DNA of 64,000 nucleotides from Pseudogracilibacillus sp. Lineage in GTDB: Bacteria > Bacillota > Bacilli > Bacillales > Amphibacillaceae. Positions 50,264-60,779 of this stretch are shown here, in pieces. The notes beneath the pieces are model-generated. The model saw nothing but the letters and a program-made list of their open reading frames with translations, made no database searches and had not been told where the DNA came from. The stretch covers positions 1 through 64,000 of the forward strand of contig JAPFDT010000033.1 of NCBI GenBank assembly GCA_026169815.1, in the 5' to 3' direction. Every line of letters begins with the position of its first letter. Position 1 is the first letter of the stretch. A program made the translations under genes and the position numbers.

Positions 50264-50890
50264 TTACTTAGGTCGTTCTACCGTAAACATGTTGCCTATT
50301 TCAGCATAATCATTTCCAGCAAGCCTGCTAACCGCGTCTAATTTATCCGGATCGATATAGCCATTATGATAAATCGATTCATCGATATGATAATGTTTCA
50401 CTTTCAATAATAATAGATCCGTTGTCGCGATATTGTCCGCATTGTAAATGATAACTGATTCATACAACTCTGTTTCGAATCTAACTTTCGTTTCCTTTAC
50501 ACCCGGAACGTTGACAGCTTTTGAGTCTACCGGTGTAAAACCAGATATATCTAGCTCACTTTCATCCCGTCCGAGAGAGGCCGAACTTTTATTCGTCGCC
50601 TCTACGTTCTCCATATCAACAACTTGGACGACCGCTTCTTTATTTTCTAAAACATTTCTTGCCGTATCCTTCGACGCGCCAGCCTCACGCTGGACTGCGA
50701 TGGAGAACATCGGTGGATTATACGTAACAATATTAAAATAACTAAACGGCGCTACGTTAACGACACCAGCATCAGACATCGTTGAAACTAATGCAATCGG
50801 TCTTGGTATAACCGAACCAATTAGAAACTTCTTCTTCTCTTTTTCCGTAAGTTCCTCTGGTGAAAAGTTCAATATTTTATTCATACACTT
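50264..50890 (-). CDS. Flavin reductase family protein
   Basis: SVIPRPIALVSTMSDAGVVNVAPFSYFN. Confidence 0.88.
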   Translation of the reverse strand, partial: KCMNKILNFSPEELTEKEKKKFLIGSVIPRPIALVSTMSDAGVVNVAPFSYFNIVTYNPPMFSIAVQREAGASKDTARNVLENKEAVVQVVDMENVEATNKSSASLGRDESELDISGFTPVDSKAVNVPGVKETKVRFETELYESVIIYNADNIATTDLLLLKVKHYHIDESIYHNGYIDPDKLDAVSRLAGNDYAEIGNMFTVERPK

Positions 50891-51782
50891 ATATCTCCAA
50901 TTTCGGCAATAATGTTTCATATTCCTGTCTTCTATGCTCATATTGCTCTGGCAACTTCAGTGCTGTACCAAGTGAATCTTTGTCTTCATCCACATCAAAC
51001 CCTGGCGTGTCTGACGCAAATTCGAAAACAACTTTTCCTTTTTCAGCAGTATAAATCGAATTAAAGTAATTTCTATCTCTGACTTCAGTCACACGAAATC
51101 CTGCTTTGACAAGTTCCGATTGCCATGCTTTCAACATATCAAGATCTGGTACAGACCAAGCGATATGATGCACTGTTCCAATCCCAAACCTACCCATTGG
51201 TTGTGGTGGGATAGCTGTAATAATATGATGCTTTTCCGCACCTACTGTTTCATAGTGATGATTGTCATCTTCTACATCCAGCTTCTTAAGTCCCATAATA
51301 TTTGTTAGCAATTCTTTCGTACCTGCCGGATCACCAGACAATAATACCGAACCGTGGAAACCAACGATATCATGGTTATCTGCCGTTTCTTCGCCTTCAA
51401 CCATTGCTAGTTCAAGACCATGTACATCATCAAACTCTAACGTATCTTTACCAAAAAGCTGTGTCACAGTAACATCAATACTTTGTTCGCTTAACTGTGT
51501 TTTCCATTTATCAAGACTGCCTTTAGGTATTCTAAAAGCAATCCTACCAACTTGGCCACTACCTATTTTACCTTGATTATTATTCGTCCAAGGGAAAAAT
51601 GTAATGACCGTCCCTGGCGTCTCGTTATGATCGCCGAAGTATAAATGGTACACACCAGGGTCATCAAAGTTTACTGTTTGTTTAATCAAGCGAAGTCCTA
51701 ATACATCTCTATAAAATTTCAAGTTCTGATTGGGATCTCCAACTATAGCTGTTATATGGTGAATTTTTTTAATAGGCTCCAT
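50889..51782 (-). CDS. Ring-cleaving dioxygenase, VOC family (MhqO/MhqA-like)
   Basis: IHHITAIVGDPNQNLKFYRDVLGLRLIKQTVNFDDP. Confidence 0.9.
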   Translation of the reverse strand: MEPIKKIHHITAIVGDPNQNLKFYRDVLGLRLIKQTVNFDDPGVYHLYFGDHNETPGTVITFFPWTNNNQGKIGSGQVGRIAFRIPKGSLDKWKTQLSEQSIDVTVTQLFGKDTLEFDDVHGLELAMVEGEETADNHDIVGFHGSVLLSGDPAGTKELLTNIMGLKKLDVEDDNHHYETVGAEKHHIITAIPPQPMGRFGIGTVHHIAWSVPDLDMLKAWQSELVKAGFRVTEVRDRNYFNSIYTAEKGKVVFEFASDTPGFDVDEDKDSLGTALKLPEQYEHRRQEYETLLPKLEI

Positions 51783-51802
51783 GTAAATACCTCTCTGATT
51801 AA

Positions 51803-52759
51803 TTATTTAGCTCGCCTCGTATCAAACGGACGAATTTGTGATTCAATATATTCACGTTTCGGCTCTAGGAACGGTGGAAGTGCTAGACTCTCGCCTAACG
51901 TCTCATATGGTTCATCACCCATAAAGCCTGGACCATCTGTTGAGAGCTCGATTAAAATATGGCCCACACGTGTATATAACGCTTCAAAGTAAAAACGATC
52001 TACATTACCTGAATGCTGCATACCCATTGTCTCGTACTTTTCTTCCCACTGTTTAATCGCATCGTGATCTTTCACTCTAAACGCTACATGATGCACTTGT
52101 CCGTAACCTTGTTGGCTAGGTGTAGAGTTGTCATTTCTTACAATAACTTGACCCCCATTACCGCCTTCGCCTACATCAAACAAGGCCACGTCTTCTTCTT
52201 CCAAAATGGATTTCATACCATACACTTCGGTAAGTACCTTTTTGAAATCTTCAAAATAGCTAACCGTAATTTCAATTGGACCTAAACCATAAATCGCTTT
52301 ATCTTCAGGTACCGGACCGTTTTTCCAAGGGATACCTGGTGCGACACCTTCATTATTTTCATCAGAGAACAGTTGATACTTCTGACCGTCAGACTCTTCA
52401 AATGGAAGTACCTTTTTACCGAAGCGTTCCTGTATACCGTCATGTTTAACATCGAATTGTTTAAAACGCTCTAAATAATATTCAAGCGCTGCATCATTAG
52501 GCACTCTTAGTCCAGTTCTAGAAATGGAATTCGTTCCTGGTGTCCCTTGCGGATTGTTCGGGAAATCGAAGAACGTCATATCCGTTCCAGGTGAACCAAC
52601 ATCATCAGCGAAAAATGTGTGATACGTGTGAATATCATCTTGGTTCACTGTTTTCTTAACTAATCTCATCCCAAGTACTTCTGTGAAAAATTTATAATTA
52701 CGCATTGCATTATCCGTCATTGCTGTCACATGGTGAATACCTAATAATTTGTTTGTCAT
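51803..52759 (-). CDS. Ring-cleaving dioxygenase, VOC family (MhqO/MhqA-like)
   Basis: IHHVTAMTDNAMRNYKFFTEVLGMRLVKKTVNQDD. Confidence 0.9.
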   Translation of the reverse strand: MTNKLLGIHHVTAMTDNAMRNYKFFTEVLGMRLVKKTVNQDDIHTYHTFFADDVGSPGTDMTFFDFPNNPQGTPGTNSISRTGLRVPNDAALEYYLERFKQFDVKHDGIQERFGKKVLPFEESDGQKYQLFSDENNEGVAPGIPWKNGPVPEDKAIYGLGPIEITVSYFEDFKKVLTEVYGMKSILEEEDVALFDVGEGGNGGQVIVRNDNSTPSQQGYGQVHHVAFRVKDHDAIKQWEEKYETMGMQHSGNVDRFYFEALYTRVGHILIELSTDGPGFMGDEPYETLGESLALPPFLEPKREYIESQIRPFDTRRAK

Positions 52760-52822
52760 ATATAAAAACCCCTTTGTTTGTATAATAATTTACATTTAAC
52801 TATATACCCAATTAATATATTA

Positions 52823-53049
52823 CTAAACCGAGATACATGTGTTAAAAAAATTACATGCTTTGTGCATTTGTGCATGAAATCCTAGTTTTTTTAACTGTTC
52901 AATTAGTATTTCCCTCTTATTCATATCTAATCCACTTAAAATCTCATTTAAAGCTTCCTTATGTTTAGGAAATACTTTATTCATCAATTTAAAACTATAA
53001 ATAGCTTTAATAACAATTGAACTTCTTTCTCATGATTTTCTGTCGACAT
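52823..53049 (-). pseudogene. MhqR/MarR-family regulator, internally deleted and frameshifted
   Basis: N-term MSTENHEKEVQLLLKLFIVL and C-term FKLMNKVFPKHKEALNEILSGLDMNKREILIEQLKKLGFHAQ; HTH region missing. Confidence 0.75.
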
Positions 53050-53073
53050 AACATCTAACGTTTCTGAATCAGA

Positions 53074-53091
53074 TATCTCGAACCTGAGATA
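53074..53091. promoter_or_regulatory. MhqR-type operator
   Basis: TATCTC-GAACCT-GAGATA palindrome resembling B. subtilis MhqR box (tATCTcgaAtTcGAGATa), just upstream of the mhqR remnant. Confidence 0.7.
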
Positions 53092-53565
53092 AGTATATAA
53101 CGAAAATGATATGATTGTCAATAAGGTTGCTTGAAGTTTTTATTTATTTGTTTGGCTCTGTTAAAGCGTAATGTTATTTTTTATTGTTTTTTGAAAAGAT
53201 TCATCCAATAAATGGAGGGTCTATTGATTTAATGTAGTCCGCTTCCATCATTCAACCTTCAACATTCAACGGTTCTGAATTATATAATGCATCTGTTATC
53301 GGAGATTCAACAGCAGGTTCTATCTCGTTTGATCGTCTTTTGAATTCGCTAATAAATCCTTCCTGATCATTTCTCTATAACTCTTCCATTATTTATTCTG
53401 TAAAATAGTTGTTATCGGACTCCACATTTCGGATTACCCATCGATTGCTATGCAATTCAATGATAGCTTCTTGTCCCATACCTAATTTATTTACATACTT
53501 TTATTACCTTAAGCAAAGATCTAGAGCATATAAGGAGTTTGTTACACTTATTATGAATAAATATA

Positions 53566-53635
53566 AAAAACCCTCTCCCACCAAAGTGAGAAAGGGTTTT
53601 GAATACGATAATATAAAATTAACGTTTTGAGAACT
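53566..53635. repeat. rpsI terminator + 3' end (att-like partner of 39371-39452)
   Basis: ATTAACGTTTTGAGAACT at 53618-53635 with terminator hairpin downstream of rpsI. Confidence 0.75.
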
Positions 53636-54011
53636 GTCCACGACGACGCGCACTGCGTAGGCCTGGTTTTTTACGTTCTGTCATACGAGGATCTCTTGTT
53701 AAGAATCCTTCTGCTTTTAATGTTCCACGATATTCAGGATCTGCTTCTAGTAAAGCACGAGCAACACCATGACGGATAGCTCCAGCTTGACCAGTGAATC
53801 CACCACCGTTTACGTTAACTAGTACATCATACGTACCTTCAGTTTCAGTAGCTACAAGTGGTTGTTTTAAAATAGTACGTTGTGTATCATATGGGAAATA
53901 TTCTTCCGCATCACGTTTGTTAATGATTACACGACCAGAACCTGGTACTAAACGTACACGAGCTGTTGATTTTTTACGGCGACCTGTTCCATAATATTGT
54001 ACTTGTGACAA
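53619..54011 (-). CDS. rpsI: 30S ribosomal protein S9
   Basis: [16 protein letters not shown]...GQFSKR. Confidence 0.98.
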   Translation of the reverse strand: MSQVQYYGTGRRKKSTARVRLVPGSGRVIINKRDAEEYFPYDTQRTILKQPLVATETEGTYDVLVNVNGGGFTGQAGAIRHGVARALLEADPEYRGTLKAEGFLTRDPRMTERKKPGLRSARRRGQFSKR

Positions 54012-54029
54012 TTGATTAACCTCCCTTAA

Positions 54030-54467
54030 TTATCCTTTTAATTCGTAAACTTCTGGCTGTTGACCTTGGTTCTTATGCTCTGGACCACTGTAAACGTGAA
54101 GTTTCTTAAACATTTGACGTCCTAAAGCTCCCTTAGGTAACATACCTCTTACTGCGATTTCAATCATCTTTTCAGGATAGTTTGTTTTCATTTCAAGTGC
54201 GTTACGCTCTCTTAATCCACCAGTGTATCCTGAGTGGTTATAATACATTTTATCATTTAATTTGTTTCCAGTAAGTTCAATCTTTTCAGCATTAACAATA
54301 ATAACGTAATCTCCAGTGTCCACATGCGGTGTGTACGTCGGCTTATGCTTCCCACGTAGGATAGATGCTACTTCTGTTGATAGACGACCTAAACGTAGAT
54401 CTTCTGCATCAATCACATACCACTTGCGCTCTACATTACCATCATTTGCCATGAATGTTGTACGCAT
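54030..54467 (-). CDS. rplM: 50S ribosomal protein L13
   Basis: [19 protein letters not shown]. Confidence 0.98.
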   Translation of the reverse strand: MRTTFMANDGNVERKWYVIDAEDLRLGRLSTEVASILRGKHKPTYTPHVDTGDYVIIVNAEKIELTGNKLNDKMYYNHSGYTGGLRERNALEMKTNYPEKMIEIAVRGMLPKGALGRQMFKKLHVYSGPEHKNQGQQPEVYELKG

Positions 54468-54619
54468 GGTTATTTCCCTCCAAAATTCTGTTTCATTTTT
54501 ACTTGTTCATCTATATTCACACAATTAGTTTCCGGGGCTAATTATGGATTAGAAACAATTTGCCATACACTATAATATATCAAATACGTATCTTAAGTCA
54601 AGGAATTACCTCTTTAAAT

Positions 54620-55372
54620 TCAATTATCTTTTTCATATATAACATCCCACAAATATAAGCCTTCTGGTGGAATTGTCATACCTGCATATTCTCTGTTTTT
54701 CACTGAAAATAATGTATCAATTTCTGACATTGACATTTTCCCTTTTGCGACATCCAGTAAAACACTGACGATAATACGTGCCATATGATATAAAAAGCCA
54801 TCCCCTCGCAAAATCACCATAATGATATCTTCTTGTTTATGACAACTCACTTTATACAGCGTCCGTACACGACTTCCTTTTATCGTCGTTTTTGCTGAAC
54901 AAAAAGATGTAAAATCATGTGTTCCTTCAAATTTCTTACACGCAGCTTGAAATTTCTCTATATTTATTACATCAGGGTCAAAATGTGTGTAATTTCGCTT
55001 GAATACGTCAGGCTCATTCGTATTTAAAATAAAGTAGCGATATTCTTTTTCTATTGCATCGAATCTAGCATGGAAATTCTCTGACACTTCTTCTACTGCG
55101 ACAATTCTTATATCACTTGGTAAAAGAGTATTTAAAGCTTTTTTCCAACGATGTGATGGAATAGTTAATTCTGTATTAAAATGGAATACTTGTCGTTTGG
55201 CGTGAACGCCTTTGTCTGTGCGACCTGACGATTGAATGCGAATGTCGTTTCCTTTATGCATTCGTTTTAATGCTGCTTCAATTTCTGCTTGTACGGTTCG
55301 ACTTTTAGGTTGGATTTGATAGCCTGAGAAGTTCGTGCCGTCATAACTTACTGTACATTTTAATTTATTCAT
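54620..55372 (-). CDS. truA: tRNA pseudouridine synthase A
   Basis: SGRTDKGVHAKRQV. Confidence 0.97.
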   Translation of the reverse strand: MNKLKCTVSYDGTNFSGYQIQPKSRTVQAEIEAALKRMHKGNDIRIQSSGRTDKGVHAKRQVFHFNTELTIPSHRWKKALNTLLPSDIRIVAVEEVSENFHARFDAIEKEYRYFILNTNEPDVFKRNYTHFDPDVINIEKFQAACKKFEGTHDFTSFCSAKTTIKGSRVRTLYKVSCHKQEDIIMVILRGDGFLYHMARIIVSVLLDVAKGKMSMSEIDTLFSVKNREYAGMTIPPEGLYLWDVIYEKDN

Positions 55373-55390
55373 CTTACTTCGTCCTTTACA

Positions 55391-56188
55391 CTAATTACGT
55401 AGAAAAAATAAGCCGATGACCATGATGATGAAAATAACAAACATGACTATATCACGTGTCACATACGTTAATTCACGCAATTTAGTACGTCCTTCCCCAC
55501 CTTGATATCCTCTTGCTTCCATTGCCATCGCAAGCTCCTCGGCACGTTTAAATGCACTAACAAAAAGTGGGACAAGTAGTGGTATAATTGCCTTTAAGCG
55601 TTCTTTAAATTTTCCTGTTCTAAAATCAACACCACGGGAGGCCTGCGCTTTTGAGATTTTATCCGTTTCTTGCATTAATGTTGGAATAAATCGTAATGAT
55701 ATTGACATCATGAGCGCTAATTCATGCACTGGAAATTTCACTTTGTTTAATGGGTGCAATAAAGCTTCAATAGCGTCCGTTATTTCAATCGGTGTCGTCG
55801 TTAACGTTAATAAAGAAGTCATTAAAATTAACAACAAGAAACGTAATGAAATAATTAATCCTTGAATAATACCGCCTTTATGGAAGGTAAATACCCACCA
55901 ATCGACAACAATCGGGCCTTCTTTCGTTAAAAACAAATGTAATAAAAAGGTGAAGAAAATTAAAAACCATATCGGGGTGAGTCCTTTAATAATAAAACGT
56001 AATGGAATTCGTGTAATCGCAACCGCAAGCAACACAAATAACGTTAACAAGCCGTAACTTAATGCATTATTTGCAAAAAATACGACAATAACGTAAAAGA
56101 ATATAACGATAATTTTCGTTCTGGGATCTAATTTATGTATAAAAGAATCACCTGGAACATATTGTCCGATGATCATCGAGTTTAACAT
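55391..56188 (-). CDS. ecfT: ECF transporter transmembrane protein EcfT
   Basis: EcfT family; ASRGVDF, ARGY motifs. Confidence 0.95.
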   Translation of the reverse strand: MLNSMIIGQYVPGDSFIHKLDPRTKIIVIFFYVIVVFFANNALSYGLLTLFVLLAVAITRIPLRFIIKGLTPIWFLIFFTFLLHLFLTKEGPIVVDWWVFTFHKGGIIQGLIISLRFLLLILMTSLLTLTTTPIEITDAIEALLHPLNKVKFPVHELALMMSISLRFIPTLMQETDKISKAQASRGVDFRTGKFKERLKAIIPLLVPLFVSAFKRAEELAMAMEARGYQGGEGRTKLRELTYVTRDIVMFVIFIIMVIGLFFLRN

Positions 56189-56224
56189 AGTGTGTACTCC
56201 TTATAATGTTGCATTTACCTTTAT

Positions 56225-57091
56225 TTATTTCGCTTGTTCTAACGTTTCGGTAATGAGATTAGCGATTTGTTCTGACGACTGTTTTATAAGTGGATATGAT
56301 GTATTGAATCGTTTATTAAAAGCTTTTATAAAGCGAATCGACTCTGGTAATTCTAAATCCACTTGTTTAATTACTTCTTCTTGCGCAAAGATTTCCTCAG
56401 GTCGGCCTTCCATATATTTTTCACCTTCATTTAAAATGATAATATAGTCGGCATACTGTAGTGCATCTTCCATACTGTGCGTAATGAGAATCGTAGTTTG
56501 ATTTTCTGCTTCATGGTGCAATGTGTAAAACATGTCCATTATTTCTTGTTGTCCTCTTGGATCGAGACCTGCTGTTGGCTCATCTAAGACGTAGATTTCA
56601 GGATTAATAGCTAATACACCAGCAATTGCGACACGACGCATTTGCCCACCACTGAGTTCAAATGGAGAGCGTGCTAACATTGCTTCACTTAAGCCAACTT
56701 GCGTGATGACTTCTTTTACCCTACTTTGAATAACTTCTTCAGGTACAGCAAAATTTTCTGGTCCAAAGGCTATATCTTTCTCAACTGTTTCTTCGAATAA
56801 CTGATGTTCTGGATACTGAAAAACAACGCCAACATGGCTGCGTAATTCTTTCATTTCTTTCAGCTTTTTATCAGGTGATAATGTATAAGGTCCGATTGTT
56901 ATTTCACCTTCAGTCGGACGAATGATTCCATTTAAATGTTGGATTAACGTTGATTTACCTGAACCTGTATGGCCAATAATTGCAACGAATGAGCCAGATG
57001 GAATATGAAGGGAAATGTCTTTTAAAGCTTGGTGTTCAAATGGTGAGTTCGGTTGATACGTATAACTTACGTTTTTGAATGTAATGTCCAT
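56225..57091 (-). CDS. ecfA2: ECF transporter ATPase EcfA2
   Basis: [25 protein letters not shown]. Confidence 0.95.
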   Translation of the reverse strand: MDITFKNVSYTYQPNSPFEHQALKDISLHIPSGSFVAIIGHTGSGKSTLIQHLNGIIRPTEGEITIGPYTLSPDKKLKEMKELRSHVGVVFQYPEHQLFEETVEKDIAFGPENFAVPEEVIQSRVKEVITQVGLSEAMLARSPFELSGGQMRRVAIAGVLAINPEIYVLDEPTAGLDPRGQQEIMDMFYTLHHEAENQTTILITHSMEDALQYADYIIILNEGEKYMEGRPEEIFAQEEVIKQVDLELPESIRFIKAFNKRFNTSYPLIKQSSEQIANLITETLEQAK

Positions 57092-57903
57092 AGTTCCTCC
57101 AACATCTCTTCTGTCGTAAAAGGTTCTTTTTGTAGGGAAATTCCTCGTTGTGCTAATTGATTCGATAATGTCGTTATAAATGGCACATCAAGACCAATAT
57201 CCCTTAATTTATTTCCGTTTCGTAAAATGGCTTGCGGCTGATCAATCATCCAAACTTCCCCTTGATTTAAGACGATGACGCGATCTGTTTGCGTTACTTC
57301 TTGTAAATCGTGCGTAATCGTCACTAAGGATAATTGTTCTTCCGTAATTAACCGACTAATTGTTTCCATAATTTCTTTCCGTCCACGAGGATCGAGCATC
57401 ACTGTAGCTTCATCTAAAATTAATACTTTTGGCGAAATAGCAATGACACCAGCAATTGCGACACGCTGTTTTTGACCGCCTGAAAGACGATGTGGTTCGG
57501 TTAATAAATACTTTTCCATATTAACAGCTTTTAACGAAGATTTTATTCGTTCTTGCATCACAGTTCGAGCTACACCACGATTTTCCATTCCAAATGCAAC
57601 ATCATCTTGTACTGTAGCGCCAACAAATTGGTTATCTGGATTTTGAAAAACCATGCCAACATTACGTCGAATATCCCAAATGGATGATTCTGTTAGTCGT
57701 TGATCATTAATCCAAATTTCGCCTTCTTGTGGAAATAATAAACCGTTCATTAATTTAGCTATTGTTGATTTTCCTGAACCGTTATGACCGATAATCGCAA
57801 CTGATTCTCTTTCGTCTATGGTAAAAGATACATCCTTTAACACCCATGGTCCGTTTTCATCGTATCGAAATGAAACGTGCTTAAATTCAATTAAAGGTTT
57901 CAT
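57067..57903 (-). CDS. ecfA1: ECF transporter ATPase EcfA1
   Basis: [25 protein letters not shown]. Confidence 0.95.
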   Translation of the reverse strand: MKPLIEFKHVSFRYDENGPWVLKDVSFTIDERESVAIIGHNGSGKSTIAKLMNGLLFPQEGEIWINDQRLTESSIWDIRRNVGMVFQNPDNQFVGATVQDDVAFGMENRGVARTVMQERIKSSLKAVNMEKYLLTEPHRLSGGQKQRVAIAGVIAISPKVLILDEATVMLDPRGRKEIMETISRLITEEQLSLVTITHDLQEVTQTDRVIVLNQGEVWMIDQPQAILRNGNKLRDIGLDVPFITTLSNQLAQRGISLQKEPFTTEEMLEELWTLHSKT

Positions 57904-58206
57904 CTGCTTCTCGCCTCCTCGCCGCATTATTCTTCGTCTATCATAGCATATTTTGATGCCTATTTTCAGCTTCTTCCTACCTAAATTGGCTTAATAGAAG
58001 AATTAATACTAAAATTTTCGACAAATGCTACTGATTTTAATTATTTTAGATAAGTATTAATAAATTGAGCATTCCATTGGCTCATAGTAGAGGAAAATGA
58101 TGTGAGGATGAACCGGTAGGACATGATAATACACTAAAATAGACACTTGTAATCAGACATAGTGAAGATAACATTTTGCAATTCGATTATATTCATCATT
58201 ATTTAT

Positions 58207-58567
58207 TCTTACGCGTAGAAGATACACAAGTCACCACGTGTATTGCGCGTAAGAACAGTCTTGCACGCAAAAGATACACAAGGCACCACATGTATTGCGT
58301 GTAGGAACAGTCTTGCACGCAATAGATACACAATACACCACATGTATTGCGCATAAGAACGGTCTTGCACGCAAAAGATGCACAAAAAACGCCAAGTATT
58401 GCGCGTAAGAACGGGCTTGCACGTAAAGGATACACAAGGCACCACATGTATTGCGTGTAGGAACAGTCTTGCACGCAGAAGATACACAAAACAACACATG
58501 TATTGCGTGTAAGAACGGTCTTGCACGTAAAAGATGCACAAAAAACGCCAAGTATTGCGCGTAAGAA
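58207..58567. repeat. Tandem array of seven exact 52-bp-period units, each junction forming a 12-bp-arm hairpin
   Basis: Unit starts at 58207, 58259, 58311, 58363, 58415, 58467, 58519; palindrome TTGCGYGTAAGA-ACNG-TCTTGCACGCAA. Confidence 0.95.
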
Positions 58568-58654
58568 TATTTTATAAGAGGATAAAAGCAAAATTACATC
58601 TTTAATCTATTATTATGTCGCATTTTTTGTTTACAATGATTGCATTTTAACCAA

Positions 58655-58708
58655 ATAAAAAGGGCTTGGAGCTATCTCATAATTGAGACGTTGTCCTGCC
58701 CTTTTTTA
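58655..58708 (-). terminator. rplQ operon terminator
   Basis: Minus AAGGGC..TCTCAattaTGAGA..GCCCTTTTTATT. Confidence 0.75.
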
Positions 58709-58717
58709 GAAGTGTTA

Positions 58718-59119
58718 TTATTCAGCGTTTGCAGCTGAAGAACCAGCTTCCTCATTATCATTTAATTCTCTTAGTTCGATAATTGCCATGTTAGCACCGT
58801 CTCCACGACGAGGTCCTAATTTAAGTACACGAGTGTAACCACCTTGTACATTCTCATAGCGTTCAGCGATTTCGCCAAACAATTTATCCAGAACAGCTAC
58901 GTCGTTTTCATCCTTCTTCTTATATAAGATAGAAGCTGCTTGACGACGGGCATGTAGATCTCCACGCTTACCTAATGTTACTACTTTATCTACAAGCTTT
59001 TTTAACTCTTTTGCTTTAGATTCAGTTGTTTCAATACGTCCGTGTAAAATAACATCAGTAGTTAAATTACGTAACAGAGCCATACGTACATCTGTAGTAC
59101 GTCCTAACTTTCTAGGCAT
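58718..59119 (-). CDS. rplQ: 50S ribosomal protein L17
   Basis: [24 protein letters not shown]. Confidence 0.97.
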   Translation of the reverse strand: MPRKLGRTTDVRMALLRNLTTDVILHGRIETTESKAKELKKLVDKVVTLGKRGDLHARRQAASILYKKKDENDVAVLDKLFGEIAERYENVQGGYTRVLKLGPRRGDGANMAIIELRELNDNEEAGSSAANAE

Positions 59120-59165
59120 GAGTTTCCCTCCTTTTCACTCCATGACGATTAGTGTAATTTACGAA

Positions 59166-60110
59166 TTAATCGTCACTACGCAAGCTTAAATCTAGGTCAG
59201 CTAGTTTATTTTTTACTTCATCTAGTGATTTTCGACCTAAGTTACGCACTTTCATCATGTCTTCTTCTGTTTTCGTTGACAATTCTTGTACTGTATTAAT
59301 ACCAGCACGCTTTAGACAGTTATACGAACGAACGGATAAGTCTAATTCTTCAATTGTCATCTCTAACACTTTTTCTTTTTGGTCTTCTTCTTTTTCTACC
59401 ATAATCTCAGCTTCTTGAGCTTTGTCTGTTAAATCTACGAAAATGTTTAAGTGTTCTGTAAAGACTTTAGCACCTAAAGAAACTGCTTCTTCTGGTCGAA
59501 TACTTCCGTCTGTCCATACATCAAATGTTAATTTATCGTAGTTAGCAACTTGACCAATTCGTGTACCTTCGACTTGGTAGTTAACTCTTGAAACAGGAGT
59601 GAAGATAGAATCAATTGGAATTACACCAATTGGTTGGTTGTCTTGTTTGTTCTCTTCAGCTGTACGGTAACCACGACCAGTTTCAGCTGTTATTCTCATA
59701 TATAACTTTCCATTACTGTTTAATGTTGCAATCGGTAGATCTGGGTTTAACACTTCAACATCACTGTCGAATGTTATATCTTTAGCAGTTACTACCCCTT
59801 CATCTTGAACGTCGATTTCTAATGTTTTTACATCATCAGAGTAGATTTTGAGAGCCAATTGTTTTAGATTTAAAATAATTGTCGTTACATCTTCTACTAC
59901 TCCTTCAATCGTCGAAAATTCATGAAGTGCTCCATCAATTTGCACAGATGTAACAGCGGCACCTGGAAGTGAGGATAAAAGGATGCGGCGTAAAGAGTTA
60001 CCTATTGTAGTACCATATCCTCGCTCAAGTGGTTCAACTACAAACTTACCAAATGTAGCATCCTCACTTATTTCAATCGCTTCTATGCTTGGTTTCTCGA
60101 TCTCAATCAT
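59166..60110 (-). CDS. rpoA: RNA polymerase alpha subunit
   Basis: [28 protein letters not shown]. Confidence 0.98.
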   Translation of the reverse strand: MIEIEKPSIEAIEISEDATFGKFVVEPLERGYGTTIGNSLRRILLSSLPGAAVTSVQIDGALHEFSTIEGVVEDVTTIILNLKQLALKIYSDDVKTLEIDVQDEGVVTAKDITFDSDVEVLNPDLPIATLNSNGKLYMRITAETGRGYRTAEENKQDNQPIGVIPIDSIFTPVSRVNYQVEGTRIGQVANYDKLTFDVWTDGSIRPEEAVSLGAKVFTEHLNIFVDLTDKAQEAEIMVEKEEDQKEKVLEMTIEELDLSVRSYNCLKRAGINTVQELSTKTEEDMMKVRNLGRKSLDEVKNKLADLDLSLRSDD

Positions 60111-60365
60111 TCCATTAAGCCCTCCTTTAAAAAACTAACGCCTTTATTTAAAAGCATGCGTACGGCTTTTAAATTAAATAATTACCATTCTATCTGCTTT
60201 TACTGTTTATATAGTTAAAGTTACCTTTTATTAGGTGTTTAAAACTTAGTATCATTTGATGACTTAGTGGTTCACAACAAATTGTTCAATGAATCCTTTA
60301 TTACATCCTTGATATAGCTTTATAGTAACCATTATAGACAGAGTACCAAATTCTAAACGGTAAAA

Positions 60366-60758
60366 TTATACACGACGTCTTTTTGGTGGGCGGCATCCGT
60401 TATGTGGAACTGGTGTCTCATCACGAATTGCTGTAATTTCTAAGCCTGCAGCTTGTAACGAACGAATAGCAGCTTCACGACCAGCACCTGGACCTTTAAC
60501 AGATACTTCAAGGTTTTTCATATTTGTTTCTTCAGCAGCTTTTGCAGCTACTTCAGCAGCCATTTGTGCAGCAAATGGAGTTGATTTACGTGATCCTTTA
60601 AATCCTAAAGCACCCGCTGAACTCCATCCAAGTACGTTTCCTTGTAAATCTGAAATTGAAACAATTGTATTGTTAAATGTTGAGTGGATATGAGCTACTC
60701 CAGTTTCAATTGTCTTTTTTACACGTCGTTTACGTGTTGTTTGCTTTCTTTGTGCCAT
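60366..60758 (-). CDS. rpsK: 30S ribosomal protein S11
   Basis: [22 protein letters not shown]. Confidence 0.98.
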   Translation of the reverse strand: MAQRKQTTRKRRVKKTIETGVAHIHSTFNNTIVSISDLQGNVLGWSSAGALGFKGSRKSTPFAAQMAAEVAAKAAEETNMKNLEVSVKGPGAGREAAIRSLQAAGLEITAIRDETPVPHNGCRPPKRRRV

Positions 60759-60779
60759 GTTGGTTATTTCCCTCCTTTA

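Noticed and set aside
53150-53190. GGCTCTGTTAAAGCG as an insertion-sequence end
   Set aside because: Resembles some IS termini, but no matching inverted end or transposase remnant could be found nearby.
58207-58567. CRISPR array
   Set aside because: Palindromic 28-bp blocks with ~24-bp intervals mimic repeat/spacer spacing, but the intervals are themselves repeats of each other and no cas gene is present.
58199-58591. Three overlapping Cys/Tyr-rich minus-strand ORFs (58199..58591, 58209..58541, 58231..58551)
   Set aside because: They are the three reading frames of the same 52-bp tandem repeat; openness in all frames follows from the repeat, and none has a convincing RBS.
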